Assembly: GCF_900142285.1 (NCBI RefSeq)
Contig: NZ_FRAJ01000005.1
Span: 1 to 64,000, forward strand
DNA from: Caminicella sporogenes DSM 14501
Lineage (GTDB): Bacteria > Bacillota > Clostridia > Peptostreptococcales > Caminicellaceae
DNA length: 64,000 bases
Reading direction: 5' to 3'
A program made the position numbers and the translations under genes. Numbering within the stretch: the first letter of the stretch is position 1; each line of letters starts with the position of its first letter. Positions 19,571-30,491 of the stretch are shown one piece after another. Under the pieces are notes generated by a model that did no database searches, was not told where the DNA came from, and saw nothing but the letters and a program-made list of their open reading frames with translations.

Positions 19571-19610
19571 AAAATCACTCTCTTCTATTTTGTATTTTAA
19601 ATTATTAAAT

Positions 19611-20201
19611 TTATTTCTTTGCAGATATTATATAGATTGGATTTAATCCTTCCATAATAGTATGATTTAGAATTTTTTTTGACTTTGATATAGTAACTGA
19701 AACCACATCTATATCATTAAATTCAAATTCCTTTAAATATTTAATAGATTGATATATCGTCTCTATTGTAATAGCATTGATGACAATAATTCCTTCATCA
19801 GATAACTTCTCTTTGCAAATTTTTAATATTTCTTTCAGCTCTCCTCCACTTCCACCAATAAAAACTCTATCAAAGCGATTTATCTTTTTAATCTCTTCTG
19901 CGGCATATCCATGAACTGTATTTATATTGGAAACATTAAACTTCTTCATATTCTCATTAATCAATCTTATTCCTTCTTCATTTTTTTCTATAGCTGTAAC
20001 AATACCTTTTTTACAAATCAATGCTATTTCTATTGAAAGAGAACCTGTTCCAGCTCCTACATCTACAACGTTCATATTTTCTTTTAATCTCAATTTAGAA
20101 ATAGAAATAGCTCTTATTTCTTCCTTAGTCATAGGAACTTTACCTCTAATAAACATAAAGTCCGGAATTCCACTTGTAAAATACGGCCATGTATCATTCA
20201 T
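19611..20201 (-). CDS. cbiT: Cobalt-precorrin-6B (C15)-methyltransferase, decarboxylating
   Basis: 196-residue SAM-dependent enzyme. [20 protein letters not shown] at the N-terminus is the CbiT signature, followed by the SAM motif [16 protein letters not shown] and [17 protein letters not shown]. Separate from cbiE, as in many anaerobic-pathway organisms, but overlapping it by 8 bp. Confidence 0.94.
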   Translation of the reverse strand: MNDTWPYFTSGIPDFMFIRGKVPMTKEEIRAISISKLRLKENMNVVDVGAGTGSLSIEIALICKKGIVTAIEKNEEGIRLINENMKKFNVSNINTVHGYAAEEIKKINRFDRVFIGGSGGELKEILKICKEKLSDEGIIVINAITIETIYQSIKYLKEFEFNDIDVVSVTISKSKKILNHTIMEGLNPIYIISAKK

Positions 20202-20814
20202 CTTCTATCACCACCACAGAGATACCATTTTCTTTTAGATTTGATATATCCTCAAGTGTTCCACTGATAATTCTCTCATTATCATAAGAAAGATTTTCAC
20301 CAACTATCATCCTTTTATTTCTTACTCCTTCTTTCATAAGTATAGAAGCTATATAAGATGGTGATTTTTTAAAATCTGTAAGTAATATTACTCTGCTGTA
20401 TTTTTTTACTATATCTATAATATTTAATTCTCTCCCATGAACACTTCCTATAAATGAGTTATGCCAAGATTTATTGAGCTTTGCCATTAAATACTGGTAC
20501 GAACTTATTCCCGGTATTACTTCAATTTCTTCATCTTTAAAATATCTTTTAAGATAATCCAGCATACTATAAAAACCGGTATCACCAGATAAAAGCAAAG
20601 CAATCTTTTTGTGTCTTTTATTTTCTTTTATATAATCTACTATTTTAGTTAATTTACTATCAATAACTATCAATTCTTTTTTGTAATTTTCAAAACCTTT
20701 CAACAATCTTTTTCCACCAATTAAAACATCACTTTCATCTATTTTTTTTAAAGCAATAGGCAGTATATAGTCTTTATGTCCCGGTCCCATTCCCAGTACA
20801 TATACCTTATTCAT
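20194..20814 (-). CDS. cbiE: Cobalt-precorrin-7 (C5)-methyltransferase
   Basis: 206-residue tetrapyrrole methylase with [19 protein letters not shown] at the N-terminus, [15 protein letters not shown] and [22 protein letters not shown] precedes the ATG, which overlaps the cbiD stop in an ATGA. Works with CbiT, encoded directly downstream. Confidence 0.93.
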   Translation of the reverse strand: MNKVYVLGMGPGHKDYILPIALKKIDESDVLIGGKRLLKGFENYKKELIVIDSKLTKIVDYIKENKRHKKIALLLSGDTGFYSMLDYLKRYFKDEEIEVIPGISSYQYLMAKLNKSWHNSFIGSVHGRELNIIDIVKKYSRVILLTDFKKSPSYIASILMKEGVRNKRMIVGENLSYDNERIISGTLEDISNLKENGISVVVIEDE

Positions 20815-21929
20815 TTAAACTCCTCCAAAATTTTTTTGGCATTATCCCCAATGTGTAAAATTCCCTTTTCCATTGAAAACATAATCACTCCAACTTCTAA
20901 CTCTCCATAAGAATAATCCATACATCTTTCTTCAGCTCTTTTGCATAAAACTTCATATACTAAGCTGTATCCATATTTTTCTATTACATTCACTGCTGCT
21001 TCTGTAGTAATGCAGTTAAAAATTTCTCTTATTACATCACTAGATGCTCCTAAAAGTGCTAAATTTGCACCTATTATTTCTCTCCTAGCATCAGCAATCT
21101 TACTATGCGTATTAAAAATTCCTGCCGAAACTTTTACCAATTTTCCTATATGCCCTATGATAAGTGCTTTTTTTATATTTAACTCCACGCATTTATTAAG
21201 CATAAAACCAATAAAATTACTAGTTTTAATAATATATCTTTTTTCAATGCCAAAATATTTTACTGCCTTTTCTTCTCCATAATTTCCCGGAACTAATACG
21301 ACTTTGTCTATTCCCTTTTGTACAAGCATTTTAAACTCTATAGCTAAAGATTCTTTAAAAGCTTCATCAGACATAGGCTCAACTATTCCACTTGTCCCCA
21401 ATATCGATATTCCATTTAAAATTCCAAGTTTTGGATTGAATGTTTTTTTAGCAATTTTCTCTCCTTCTGGAACAATTATGGTAACCCTTACTCCTTTATT
21501 CTCAGGTAAAATTTTTTTTATTTCACTTTTTATCATTTTGAGCGGAATAGGATTTATAGCAGGGCTACCTACCGGCAGATAAAGCCCCGGTTTTGTGACT
21601 ATACCTACACCCTTTCCTCCTTTGATAATTATTTCTGGATTATCTGTAATTTTCACTTTCGCACCTACCAAAATGCCATTTGTAATATCTGGGTCATCTC
21701 CTCCATCTTTTTTAACATAACAAACAGCACTGCCGTCATCTAATATTTTAGGATTTACTATTTCTAAATTTAATTTCCACCCCTTTGGAGTATCTATTTC
21801 TATTTTCGATATTATCTGTCCATTTAAAGCCATAAAAGTCGATGCTTTAGATGCAGCAGCGGCACAAGAACCAGTAGTATATCCATATCTCATTTTTTTA
21901 CCATTTTTAAAAACATATCTGTCAAGCAT
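20811..21929 (-). CDS. cbiD: Cobalt-precorrin-5B (C1)-methyltransferase
   Basis: 372 residues. The hallmark RYGYTTGSCAAAASKAS occurs at residues about 14-30, followed by DDPDITNGILVGA and LGTSGIVEPMSDEAFKES. CbiD defines the anaerobic route; the aerobic equivalent is fused elsewhere. GAGGTA ribosome site before the ATG at 21929. Confidence 0.95.
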   Translation of the reverse strand: MLDRYVFKNGKKMRYGYTTGSCAAAASKASTFMALNGQIISKIEIDTPKGWKLNLEIVNPKILDDGSAVCYVKKDGGDDPDITNGILVGAKVKITDNPEIIIKGGKGVGIVTKPGLYLPVGSPAINPIPLKMIKSEIKKILPENKGVRVTIIVPEGEKIAKKTFNPKLGILNGISILGTSGIVEPMSDEAFKESLAIEFKMLVQKGIDKVVLVPGNYGEEKAVKYFGIEKRYIIKTSNFIGFMLNKCVELNIKKALIIGHIGKLVKVSAGIFNTHSKIADARREIIGANLALLGASSDVIREIFNCITTEAAVNVIEKYGYSLVYEVLCKRAEERCMDYSYGELEVGVIMFSMEKGILHIGDNAKKILEEFK

Positions 21930-21947
21930 ATTTATACCTCTTTTTTA

Positions 21948-22568
21948 TTAAATCATATAAAGTATGGCATTAATAATAGCTGCTGCAACAGTACTTCCGC
22001 CTTTTCTTCCACGAGTTACTATATATGGAATATCTAACTTTAATAGTTCTTCTTTCGACTCTTTAGCACCAACAAAACCAACTGGCACTCCAACTATTAA
22101 AGAAGGATTAGATTTACCCTCCTTTACTTGTCTAATTAACTCAAACAGTGCCGTTGGAGCATTACCTATCACAAATATTCCATATGGATTTTCTTTTACT
22201 GCTTTTCTCATTGCCACAATTGAACGAGTTATTCTTTCTTCTTTGGCTTTCCTTGCTACATCTTCATCACCTACATAGTTAAAAACCTGCACTCCATACT
22301 CAGATAGTTTTCTTTTATTAATACCAGCCATAGCCATTTTCGTATCAGTTATTATATTTATCCCTTTTCTTATAGCATCTTTTGCCTTATCTAAAGTTCC
22401 ATCTCTTATTACCGTAATATCTGCATATTCAAAATCTGCTGTGGTATGAATTATTCTCTTTATAACTTTGCCCTCATCTTCTGGAAATACTTTGTTTCCA
22501 AGTTCTTTAGTTATTATCTCAAAACTCTTTTTTTCAATTTCATATGGATTTTTAACATAATCTAACAT
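21948..22568 (-). CDS. cbiC: Cobalt-precorrin-8 methylmutase
   Basis: Moves the C11 methyl to C12 to give cobyrinate. 206 residues. The catalytic histidine lies in RIIHTTADFEYADI (about residues 39-52); GNAPTALFELIRQ and VGVPVGFVGAKESKEEL are conserved family blocks. AGGGGAG before the ATG. Confidence 0.95.
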   Translation of the reverse strand: MLDYVKNPYEIEKKSFEIITKELGNKVFPEDEGKVIKRIIHTTADFEYADITVIRDGTLDKAKDAIRKGINIITDTKMAMAGINKRKLSEYGVQVFNYVGDEDVARKAKEERITRSIVAMRKAVKENPYGIFVIGNAPTALFELIRQVKEGKSNPSLIVGVPVGFVGAKESKEELLKLDIPYIVTRGRKGGSTVAAAIINAILYMI

Positions 22569-22580
22569 AAAATTCTCCCC

Positions 22581-23462
22581 TTATTTAACTAAATATCTAA
22601 CTCCGCCTTCAACACTTTTTACAGAATATATTTTTGAATATTCTTCACTTATATTAATTTTATTTAAGGAATATATTAACTTTTCTATATCAGCTGCATT
22701 TTCATCATACAATATTCCTATAACTGTACCGCTATGAGCAACATTTACACCATAAGCATTAAACTTATATGATATTTCAATAATTTCATTTAATTTAGGC
22801 TTAAAAACTATATCTTGATTAGCTAAAGAGCTTATAGTACACGCCATTCCCAAAAGTTTTTTATCTTTTTCTCTACATGCTCTTGAAAAATATTCAAAAG
22901 CTTTTTCGACATACTTTTTGTTCTTTTTTCTTAAATGGTCAAAATCTCTTTTTCTAAATTCTTGTGTGTCTAAAGTACCTTTTCCTTCTAATACTAAAAT
23001 ATTGATTTTAGGATTCCATTCAAATCTTTTTTTGATTACACCTTTTATATGGTCAAATAAAGTTAACTTTTCAAATATAATACTATCTGTCGGCTCTATA
23101 CTACTACATAATTTGGCAATTTCTTCTTCAGATAATTTTTTATCAATTAATTTTGCAGTTGCCATAATAGTTCCATATATATCGGCAGTACTACTTGCCA
23201 TACCCTTTGCTATGGGAATTTTTGAATTGATTGTAAGTGACAAACTTTTTACATACTCTATAGGCACATCAAAATATTCCAATGTTTTATATAAAGCTGA
23301 AATGGCCTTTTTTCTTCTTTTATCTACATGGAAATTCTTTTTTTCTTCAATCGTAACTTCAGAATAAATATCTACTGGTAAAGATATAAGTTTTTCACTA
23401 TCTCCTATAATTCCTTGTATGTATTCTCCACAAGAACCCGGACATTTTACTTTAACCTTCAT
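22581..23462 (-). CDS. GHMP kinase, probable L-threonine kinase (PduX-like)
   Basis: 293 residues. Opens with VKCPGSCGEYIQGIIGDSE and has the GHMP ATP-binding motif PIAKGMASSTADIYGTIMA (about 90-108) and a C-terminal NVAHSGTVIGILYDE. The kinase family is clear. The substrate is inferred from homology of the N-terminal block to PduX and from position: its start overlaps cobD by 11 bp, and CobD needs L-threonine phosphate as substrate. Homoserine-kinase-like specificity cannot be ruled out by sequence alone. Confidence 0.82.
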   Translation of the reverse strand: MKVKVKCPGSCGEYIQGIIGDSEKLISLPVDIYSEVTIEEKKNFHVDKRRKKAISALYKTLEYFDVPIEYVKSLSLTINSKIPIAKGMASSTADIYGTIMATAKLIDKKLSEEEIAKLCSSIEPTDSIIFEKLTLFDHIKGVIKKRFEWNPKINILVLEGKGTLDTQEFRKRDFDHLRKKNKKYVEKAFEYFSRACREKDKKLLGMACTISSLANQDIVFKPKLNEIIEISYKFNAYGVNVAHSGTVIGILYDENAADIEKLIYSLNKINISEEYSKIYSVKSVEGGVRYLVK

Positions 23463-24531
23463 ATAAAACCTCTCTTAAAGCCTTTATTAACTTTTTGTTT
23501 GAATTTCTATCTTTTACAGCTACTCTATAATAACATTTATCAAGATTTATATAATTATCACACTGTCTTATAAGAATGTTTTTCTCTATAAGTTTTTCTC
23601 TTAAATTTATTCCTTCCTTTAAAAGTTTAAAAAATATATAGTTTGCTTTAGAATTAAAAATTTTTATTTCCCTAAATTCATTTAAAGATTTAAGCAAATA
23701 TTTTCTTTCTTCTTTTATTAAAACCTTACTTTTATAAATATAATCTTTATCTTCCAATAAAATTTTACCTGCCAATGATGCAAAACTATTTATTGTCCAA
23801 GGCTGAGCAATTGAATCTATTTTTTCTTTTAAGATTTTATTAGATATAATACCGTATCCCAATCTCAATCCCGGTATAGCAAAAAATTTAGTCAGCGCTT
23901 TGACTATAAGCAAATTATCAAATTTTTCTACATAATTTACCATGCTTAATTTTTCTTCATCAACAAATTCTATAAAAGCTTCATCTATCATGAGGTAAAT
24001 ATTTTCTTCCTTACATTTTTTCAAAATCTTTATCAAATTTTCTTTTTCTATTATCTGCCCTGTAGGATTATTGGGATTACATAAAATTATCAAATTTATA
24101 TCATCTGTAATTTTATTGATAAAACTCAATGGCTCCACTTTAAAATCTTTATCTTCTTCTAATTTGAAATATATAACTTCACTCCCTACTTTTTTTAATG
24201 CCCTTTCGTATTCTAAAAAAGTAGGAGCTAATAACAATGCCTTTTTAGGTCGTATTGCTTCTATCATTAAAAAAATAATTTCCGTAGCTCCATTTGCAGG
24301 TATTATATATTCTCTGTCAATAAAGTTATAATCTGCAATAGCTTTAATCAGTTCTTTATAATCTGGGTCTGGATATTTGCTAATAATATCTATGTTTTCA
24401 ATTATTGCTTCTCTTAATTTTTTAGAAATACCCAGAGGATTTATATTTGCACTAAAATCAATTATTTCATCAATATTTTTGCTATGCTTTTTTGCAATTT
24501 CATATATATTACCACCATGTTTTATCTTCAA
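23452..24531 (-). CDS. cobD: Threonine-phosphate decarboxylase
   Basis: PLP enzyme making (R)-1-aminopropan-2-ol phosphate, the nucleotide-loop linker. 359 residues; opens KHGGNIYEIAKKH, has IDFSANINPLGISKKLRE, LCNPNNPTGQ and the Schiff-base lysine in VKALTKFFAIPGLRLGYG. These resemble HisC, but the N-terminal block and neighbours favour CobD. TTG start behind GAGAGGAAG. Confidence 0.92.
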   Translation of the reverse strand: MKIKHGGNIYEIAKKHSKNIDEIIDFSANINPLGISKKLREAIIENIDIISKYPDPDYKELIKAIADYNFIDREYIIPANGATEIIFLMIEAIRPKKALLLAPTFLEYERALKKVGSEVIYFKLEEDKDFKVEPLSFINKITDDINLIILCNPNNPTGQIIEKENLIKILKKCKEENIYLMIDEAFIEFVDEEKLSMVNYVEKFDNLLIVKALTKFFAIPGLRLGYGIISNKILKEKIDSIAQPWTINSFASLAGKILLEDKDYIYKSKVLIKEERKYLLKSLNEFREIKIFNSKANYIFFKLLKEGINLREKLIEKNILIRQCDNYINLDKCYYRVAVKDRNSNKKLIKALREVLYEG

Positions 24532-24574
24532 AAATATCTTCCTCTCAAAATTAATTAAAAGATAATAGTTAAAT

Positions 24575-25516
24575 TTAAAAATTTATAATAAACTTTACTA
24601 ATGCAAATATACATATTCCTACAAATGAAGTTAAATACATAATGCGTATAGTTTTATCTATATCTTCTACTTCTAATGATTTTTTCTCATCTCCTATAGT
24701 CGGTTTGTAAACAGGCTTTCCAAAATAAACATTAGTTCCTCCAAGTTGAATTCCTAAAGCACCTGCCACAGCAGCCTCTGGATATCCTGCATTTGGACTG
24801 CTGTGATTTCTTCCATCTCGGATTAGTATTTTAAAACTTTTCTTATAATTAAAACCTAGTACTGCACTTGCAATTACAATAAAAATCGAAGTTATTCTAG
24901 CAGGTATATAATTTACGATGTCATCAATTCGTGCTGATGCCCATCCAAAATCAATATACTTATCGTTTTTATATCCTACCATGGAGTCAAGTGTATTCAC
25001 AGCTTTATATGTCATACCCAAAGCTGCTCCACCTAAAAAAATATAAAAAAGAGGAGCAATAATTCCATCAGAAATATTTTCAGCTATAGTTTCAACCGTT
25101 GCCCTTATAATTTCTCTTTTACTTAAATTCTCTGTATCTCTTCCAACTATATATGATAAAAATTTTCTTGCTCGTAAAAGATTTCCTTCTTTCAATGGAT
25201 AATACACTTTTCTACTTTCAACATCTAAACTCTTTGTTGCCAATATCTGAAATACCATAAACGTCTTAACTACATTTTCCAATAGAGGATTTAAAGCTCT
25301 TGCCATTGAGAGTATTGAATAAGTTATAAAATAAACTAAACCAATCGTACTCAAAGCTAATACAATTCCCCCAATTTTTTCCCTTTTTTTAAATATTTTT
25401 CTCAATAGCTTTTCCAGCCTCTTTATTAACATCCCAATGAACTTAATAGGATGAAAAAGCCAATAAGGGTCGCCAAAAATCAAATCCATAAAATATCCTG
25501 TAAAAATGCTAATCAT
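24575..25516 (-). CDS. cbiB: Adenosylcobinamide-phosphate synthase
   Basis: Membrane enzyme attaching aminopropanol phosphate to cobyrate. 313 residues with hydrophobic helices; motifs LIFGDPYWLFHPIKFIG at the N-terminus, ISDGIIAPLFYIFLGGA, NTLDSMVGYKNDKY and NHSSPNAGYPEAAVAGAL. Between cbiP and cobD, consistent with its joining of their products. Confidence 0.95.
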   Translation of the reverse strand: MISIFTGYFMDLIFGDPYWLFHPIKFIGMLIKRLEKLLRKIFKKREKIGGIVLALSTIGLVYFITYSILSMARALNPLLENVVKTFMVFQILATKSLDVESRKVYYPLKEGNLLRARKFLSYIVGRDTENLSKREIIRATVETIAENISDGIIAPLFYIFLGGAALGMTYKAVNTLDSMVGYKNDKYIDFGWASARIDDIVNYIPARITSIFIVIASAVLGFNYKKSFKILIRDGRNHSSPNAGYPEAAVAGALGIQLGGTNVYFGKPVYKPTIGDEKKSLEVEDIDKTIRIMYLTSFVGICIFALVKFIINF

Positions 25517-25518
25517 AT

Positions 25519-27045
25519 TTAATCACCATTTACTATCTCATATATTTTATTCATATCAATATTTTCTCTAACTAATCTAGCAAGTTTTTTATACTCATTT
25601 TCTTTAAATTCTTCAAAACTGCCAATATTAGATTCTATCTGCTTTAATCCTTTAAATTTTCTTACTTTATTTAAAAGTTCACGTGTAAATTTTATATTGT
25701 CAAATATTCCATGAATATAAGTTCCAAACACGTTTCCTTTTTTATTTATCGCTCCATCAAATACTTCTACTTCTTTATGTAAGCGTTTTCTTATCTTTGC
25801 AAAAGGCTCTGCATTTCTGCCAAGTCTTGTCTGCCCCATATGTATTTCGTATCCAATAATATCTCTACACTCTAAATCTTTAAAAATTCCATTTTTCTTA
25901 TCTATTATTTCAGCTTCAACTTGCGTAGTAGTCTTTTCAAATTCAAACACTGTCTCCGTATCCAGCAGTCCCAATCCATTTATTTCTTTTATTGAACTTT
26001 CAGTTCCATAAGGGTCTCTTATTTTATTTCCAAGTATCTGATAACCTCCACATATCCCAACTATCAATTTGCCTTCCTTATGCAGTTTATATATTTGTTT
26101 TTCTAGTCCAGAATTTCTAATATATATCAAATCTTCTATAGTATTTTTAGAACCCGGTATTATCAATATATCAGGATTTCCTATACTCTCTCCCCTCATT
26201 ACATATCTAAGATTAACATCTTGTTGTGTTTCAAATACATTAAAATCAGTAAAATTTGATACATGAGGCAAGTATAATACTTCTACGTTTATTTCCCCAT
26301 AATTACCGCTTCGCCTTTTAAATCTCTCTGCCAAACTATCTTCATCTTCAATCTTTATATCAGTATAGGGAATAACTCCTAAAACAGGTATATTTATTAG
26401 ATTTTCAAGCATTTCTATTCCGGGTTTTAATATTTCAACATCTCCTCTAAATTTATTTATAATGACTCCCTTAACTCTACTTCTTTCTTCTTCACTCAAA
26501 AGCATAATCGTTCCGTAGATAGAAGCAAAAACTCCTCCCCTATCTATATCACCTACTAATATTACTGGAGAATTTGCTATTTCAGCCATTCCCATATTTA
26601 CTAAATCATTCTCTCTAAGATTTATTTCTGCTGGACTTCCTGCTCCTTCTATAACTATTATGTCATTTAAACTACATAGCTTCTCATACGCCTCTTTTAC
26701 TATATCTTTTAATTTAGGTTTAAAAAGGTGATACTCCATAGCAGAAAGATTACCGTATACTCTCCCATTTAAAATAACTTGACATTTTTTATCTGTGGTA
26801 GGTTTTAATAAAATGGGATTCATTAACACTGATGGTTTTTGTCCACTTGCCTCAGCTTGAACTACTTGAGCTCGTCCCATTTCTAAACCTTCTTCTGTTA
26901 TATATGAATTTAAAGCCATATTTTGAGACTTAAAAGGTGCCACCTTGTATCCATCTTCCATAAATATCCTGCATAATGCAGCTGTAATTATACTTTTTCC
27001 AACTGAAGAAGCTGTTCCCTGCACCATTATGGATTTATTTTTCAA
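25519..27045 (-). CDS. cbiP: Cobyric acid synthase
   Basis: Glutamine-dependent amidation of four side chains. 508 residues: N-terminal P-loop-like [14 protein letters not shown], then a class I glutamine amidotransferase domain with nucleophile cysteine in [12 protein letters not shown] and histidine in [11 protein letters not shown] prefer the TTG at 27045, 8 bases after AAGGAAG; a GTG at 27054 in the same frame is too close to it. Confidence 0.95.
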   Translation of the reverse strand: MKNKSIMVQGTASSVGKSIITAALCRIFMEDGYKVAPFKSQNMALNSYITEEGLEMGRAQVVQAEASGQKPSVLMNPILLKPTTDKKCQVILNGRVYGNLSAMEYHLFKPKLKDIVKEAYEKLCSLNDIIVIEGAGSPAEINLRENDLVNMGMAEIANSPVILVGDIDRGGVFASIYGTIMLLSEEERSRVKGVIINKFRGDVEILKPGIEMLENLINIPVLGVIPYTDIKIEDEDSLAERFKRRSGNYGEINVEVLYLPHVSNFTDFNVFETQQDVNLRYVMRGESIGNPDILIIPGSKNTIEDLIYIRNSGLEKQIYKLHKEGKLIVGICGGYQILGNKIRDPYGTESSIKEINGLGLLDTETVFEFEKTTTQVEAEIIDKKNGIFKDLECRDIIGYEIHMGQTRLGRNAEPFAKIRKRLHKEVEVFDGAINKKGNVFGTYIHGIFDNIKFTRELLNKVRKFKGLKQIESNIGSFEEFKENEYKKLARLVRENIDMNKIYEIVNGD

Positions 27046-27046
27046 T

Positions 27047-28438
27047 TTAAACACTTCCTTTTTTAAATACTCTGCAATTTTCTACAAAATCCTCAGCCAA
27101 TTTTTTATTACTGTAAAAGTGTATATGTGCATAAGCTGCTAAAGTATTATTTTTTAAAATTCCACATTTCCAAGAGTTTATAATCTTATTTTCTCTAACT
27201 TTATCAACTCTATAGACGCAGTCGTCATTATTACTTTCATCTATAATAGACCTATGAAATTCATGAGCTTTTACTTTAGTTAATGTATTCGATATAGTAC
27301 ATGGCTTGAGAATATTTACATTTACATATCCAAATCTTTGAAGTCTATTAGTCATTTTCGTATTTCTATCAAATATCCCAACCATCTCATATTTTTTTCC
27401 ATCAAGAGTTGTAATAGACTTGCATAAGTACATTAACCCACCACACTCTGCATATATTGGCATTCCCATATTTGATACTTTTTTTATTTCATCTCTCAAC
27501 TCTTTATTTTCTTCAAGCTCTTTTGCAAAAACCTCTGGAAATCCACCACCTAAATACAATCCATGTAAATTATCAGGCAATTTTTTATCTTTCAAAGGAC
27601 TAAAATATATTAAATTTGCTCCTAATTCTTCTAATAGGTCTAAATTATCTTGATAATAAAAATTAAAAGCTTTATCTAACGCCACTCCTATATTGACATC
27701 TCTAAATCCATTTTTACTATCATAATTATATACATGGTTTAATGCTAAAGCTCCTTTAGATATTTTTATTATTTCATCTATATTAATAGTTTCTTCCACC
27801 ATACTTGAAAGTTTGTCAATTTTTTCTTTTAAATTTTCTACTTCTACGGAAGGTATTAACCCTAAATGTCTGCTTTCTAGTTTTATATCTATATTCTTTT
27901 TTAAATATCCTACACACTTAATTCCCGTAAATTTTTCTACTGCCTCTTTAATCAATTCATAATGTTTCCAACCTGAAACATTATTTACAATAACCCCTTT
28001 AATATTAACTTTTTCATCGTATAGTTTATATCCTAATACCTGTGCAGCAGCACTAGATGACATACCACTTCCATTTATTATCAGTATGACAGGACATTTG
28101 AGAATTTTAGATAAATGAGCTGTACTTCCGTTATCTTTTTCTATACCAAAACCATCATAAAACCCCATTACCCCTTCAATTATAGAAATATCCTTGTCAA
28201 ATGAATTTTTAAAAAAAATATCTTTTATTGCGTTTTCTTTCAACATCCAACTGTCAAGATTTCTAGATTTATTACCTGTTACAAAACTATGAAAAGCAGG
28301 GTCAATATAATCGGGACCAACTTTGTAGGACTGCACATTTAACCCTCTTTTTCTAAGAGCTTTCATTATTCCTATAGACAGTGTTGTCTTACCGACACCA
28401 CTTTGAGTCCCTGCAATAACAAATCTTGGTATTTTCAT
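27047..28438 (-). CDS. cbiA: Cobyrinate a,c-diamide synthase
   Basis: ATP- and glutamine-dependent amidation of the a and c carboxylates. 463 residues: N-terminal [18 protein letters not shown], then amidotransferase cysteine in [12 protein letters not shown] and C-terminal [10 protein letters not shown]. The frame is open to 28579, but AGAGG sits 9 bases before the ATG at 28438 and the family begins there. Directly upstream of cbiP. Confidence 0.95.
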   Translation of the reverse strand: MKIPRFVIAGTQSGVGKTTLSIGIMKALRKRGLNVQSYKVGPDYIDPAFHSFVTGNKSRNLDSWMLKENAIKDIFFKNSFDKDISIIEGVMGFYDGFGIEKDNGSTAHLSKILKCPVILIINGSGMSSSAAAQVLGYKLYDEKVNIKGVIVNNVSGWKHYELIKEAVEKFTGIKCVGYLKKNIDIKLESRHLGLIPSVEVENLKEKIDKLSSMVEETINIDEIIKISKGALALNHVYNYDSKNGFRDVNIGVALDKAFNFYYQDNLDLLEELGANLIYFSPLKDKKLPDNLHGLYLGGGFPEVFAKELEENKELRDEIKKVSNMGMPIYAECGGLMYLCKSITTLDGKKYEMVGIFDRNTKMTNRLQRFGYVNVNILKPCTISNTLTKVKAHEFHRSIIDESNNDDCVYRVDKVRENKIINSWKCGILKNNTLAAYAHIHFYSNKKLAEDFVENCRVFKKGSV

Positions 28439-28515
28439 AATTATCATCCTCTTGCTTTCAGCTTTTAATTTTTTTAATCCTTTATCTATTATCCACTGCC
28501 AGTAATTGTCCTTTT

Positions 28516-29106
28516 TTACTGATTTACTGCAATTAAAACCGGAAATCCATCCACATATTGCAGCCTTGCAATACCACAATTATAAATATTGAATTTCCAA
28601 TATCCATCTATACTTTTACATATTTCTTGAGATAATATAGCTCTAATAACTCCAGAATGAGATACAATCAGTATTTTACCATTTTTACAGCTTTTAACTA
28701 TGTTTTTATATGCTCCATTTACCCTATCATACATTTGATATAAACTTTCACCATCTGGAAAAATAAAGTTAACAAAATCTTTTTCCCATTTTTTAGACTT
28801 TTCTGGATATTTTTCACATATTTCTCCATAGCTTAAATTTTCCCATTTACCAAAATTTATTTCCCTAAGTCCCGGTTCTTCAATAATATTAACTCCATGA
28901 TGTTTATTTATTATTTGAGCTGTCTTTAAACATCTATCTAAATCACTGCATATTATCATATTTAACTTTTCATTTTTTAATTTTTCACAGACCATTTCAG
29001 CCTGTTGTATTCCCTTTTTAGTCAATTTTGAATTAGTCCACCCGCTAAACAACTTTTTTTTATTAGTTTCTGTTTCTCCATGTCTTACAAATATTATTTC
29101 TAACAT
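28516..29106 (-). CDS. cobC: Alpha-ribazole phosphatase-type histidine phosphatase
   Basis: 196-residue phosphoglycerate-mutase-like phosphatase. Catalytic IIFVRHGETETNKK at the N-terminus, ICSDLDRCLKTAQII, and the second histidine in ILIVSHSGVIRAIL. Its position between cobS and cbiA supports removal of the 5' phosphate in nucleotide-loop assembly; the fold alone does not settle the substrate. ATG at 29106 follows AGGTGG. Confidence 0.88.
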   Translation of the reverse strand: MLEIIFVRHGETETNKKKLFSGWTNSKLTKKGIQQAEMVCEKLKNEKLNMIICSDLDRCLKTAQIINKHHGVNIIEEPGLREINFGKWENLSYGEICEKYPEKSKKWEKDFVNFIFPDGESLYQMYDRVNGAYKNIVKSCKNGKILIVSHSGVIRAILSQEICKSIDGYWKFNIYNCGIARLQYVDGFPVLIAVNQ

Positions 29107-29120
29107 CACTACCACCTAAG

Positions 29121-29858
29121 TCATATAAATATAAAGAAAATTATATAGCTTAACAAAAATATTATCTCTGAAAGTTCAATCAATGAACCTAATATATCTC
29201 CTGTTATTCCATCTATCTTCAATGTAATATGTCTTACATACCATAAAGCAAATAAATTGACTATCAATATGCACAACATGGCAATTGGAAACAATAATGC
29301 TAAAACAATTGAAATCACATATGCAATAATTAACTGCATATTAGTTATTTTTCCAATAAATAAATTGCCCATTCCATTTGCTTTTGCAGTTTTTCCAATT
29401 TTACATGCCACTACAATATTTAATCTTGAAGCCACAGGCATTAAAAGTAAAATAGGATAAATATATGGAATAGGTATTTTATTTATTAATGCCATTTTCA
29501 TAATTAGTACACAAAAAAGTGCTAAAGCTCCATTTGTTCCAAGTCTACTGTCTTTCATTATTTCCAATACTCTATCTTTTGGTCTATTGCTGTAAATTCC
29601 ATCAAAAGTATCTGCAAGTCCATCAAGATGCAGTCCACCCGTAATGATTATTTCTACTATTACAGCAAATACAGCTGCTAAAAAACTTCCTCCTAAATTA
29701 AGTCCAATATAATATCCTGCTAAAATGAAAGTACCAATAATTAAGCCAACTAGCGGAAAATATATTATACCATTTAAAAAATCTTCTTCTGTAACATTTA
29801 AATTAAACCTTATAGGTATACGAGTTAAAAACTGAATCATTAAAATAAAACGCTTCAT
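29121..29858 (-). CDS. cobS: Adenosylcobinamide-GDP ribazoletransferase (cobalamin synthase)
   Basis: Polytopic membrane enzyme joining adenosylcobinamide-GDP to alpha-ribazole. 245 residues; FLTRIPIRF at the N-terminus and the diagnostic ITGGLHLDGLADTFDGIYS (about 70-88), then DSRLGTNGALAL. The alpha-ribazole supplier CobT is not encoded in this window. Confidence 0.95.
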   Translation of the reverse strand: MKRFILMIQFLTRIPIRFNLNVTEEDFLNGIIYFPLVGLIIGTFILAGYYIGLNLGGSFLAAVFAVIVEIIITGGLHLDGLADTFDGIYSNRPKDRVLEIMKDSRLGTNGALALFCVLIMKMALINKIPIPYIYPILLLMPVASRLNIVVACKIGKTAKANGMGNLFIGKITNMQLIIAYVISIVLALLFPIAMLCILIVNLFALWYVRHITLKIDGITGDILGSLIELSEIIFLLSYIIFFIFI

Positions 29859-29871
29859 CTTTATGTCCTTT

Positions 29872-30441
29872 CTACTTTATCTTTACAGGTATACCTGAAA
29901 CTATAAAATAAACTTCGTCAGCTTTTCCTGCAATTAACTGATTCATCCTTCCAGCTATATCTCTAAAAATTCTAGACAATCTACTTTCCGGAACAATTCC
30001 CATGCCAAGCTCATTAGTAACAATAACCATATTTATTTCTGCTTTTTTTACTTCATCAATTAGTAAAACAATTTGCTCTTTTATATCATTTTCAATATCA
30101 TCTACTTCTTCCCAATCAACTTTATCCCAATCTATATTTGAATTATCAAACATCAGATTAGTAATCATAATTGTCATACAATCTAATAGTACTGTATCGT
30201 GCTTTTTGGCAATTTTTTGTATATGTTTATAAATATCTCTATACATTTCAAAAGTAGTCCATTCGCTTGGTCTTGATTCTCTATGTCTTTTTATTCTATT
30301 CTTCATGCCATCATCAAAAGGTATAGCAGTAGCTATATAAGCTATTTTCTTTCCTATTTCAGATACGTATTTTTCAGCAAAAGAACTTTTTCCACTTCTT
30401 GCTCCGCCGGTTATCAAAATTATTTTTTTGTTTGAATTCAT
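29872..30441 (-). CDS. cobU: Adenosylcobinamide kinase / guanylyltransferase
   Basis: 189 residues. P-loop ILITGGARSGKSSFAEKY at the N-terminus; VTNELGMGIVPESRLSR and FRDIAGRMNQLIAGKADEVY are CobU hallmarks. GGAGGAG is 5 bases before the ATG at 30441; the open frame continues to 30486 but without ribosome site. Follows cbiL. Confidence 0.95.
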   Translation of the reverse strand: MNSNKKIILITGGARSGKSSFAEKYVSEIGKKIAYIATAIPFDDGMKNRIKRHRESRPSEWTTFEMYRDIYKHIQKIAKKHDTVLLDCMTIMITNLMFDNSNIDWDKVDWEEVDDIENDIKEQIVLLIDEVKKAEINMVIVTNELGMGIVPESRLSRIFRDIAGRMNQLIAGKADEVYFIVSGIPVKIK

Positions 30442-30491
30442 ATAAACTCCTCCAAAGTTGGAAGTAAGGTATAAATATGTTTTCATTACTC

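Noticed and set aside
23452-24531. cobD as histidinol-phosphate aminotransferase (hisC)
   Set aside because: The fold is shared, but the N-terminal motif, the coupled threonine kinase and the B12 neighbours favour CobD.
27047-28579. N-terminal extension of CbiA and overlap with cobC
   Set aside because: The extra 47 residues have no CbiA similarity, and a ribosome site lies at the shorter start (28438).
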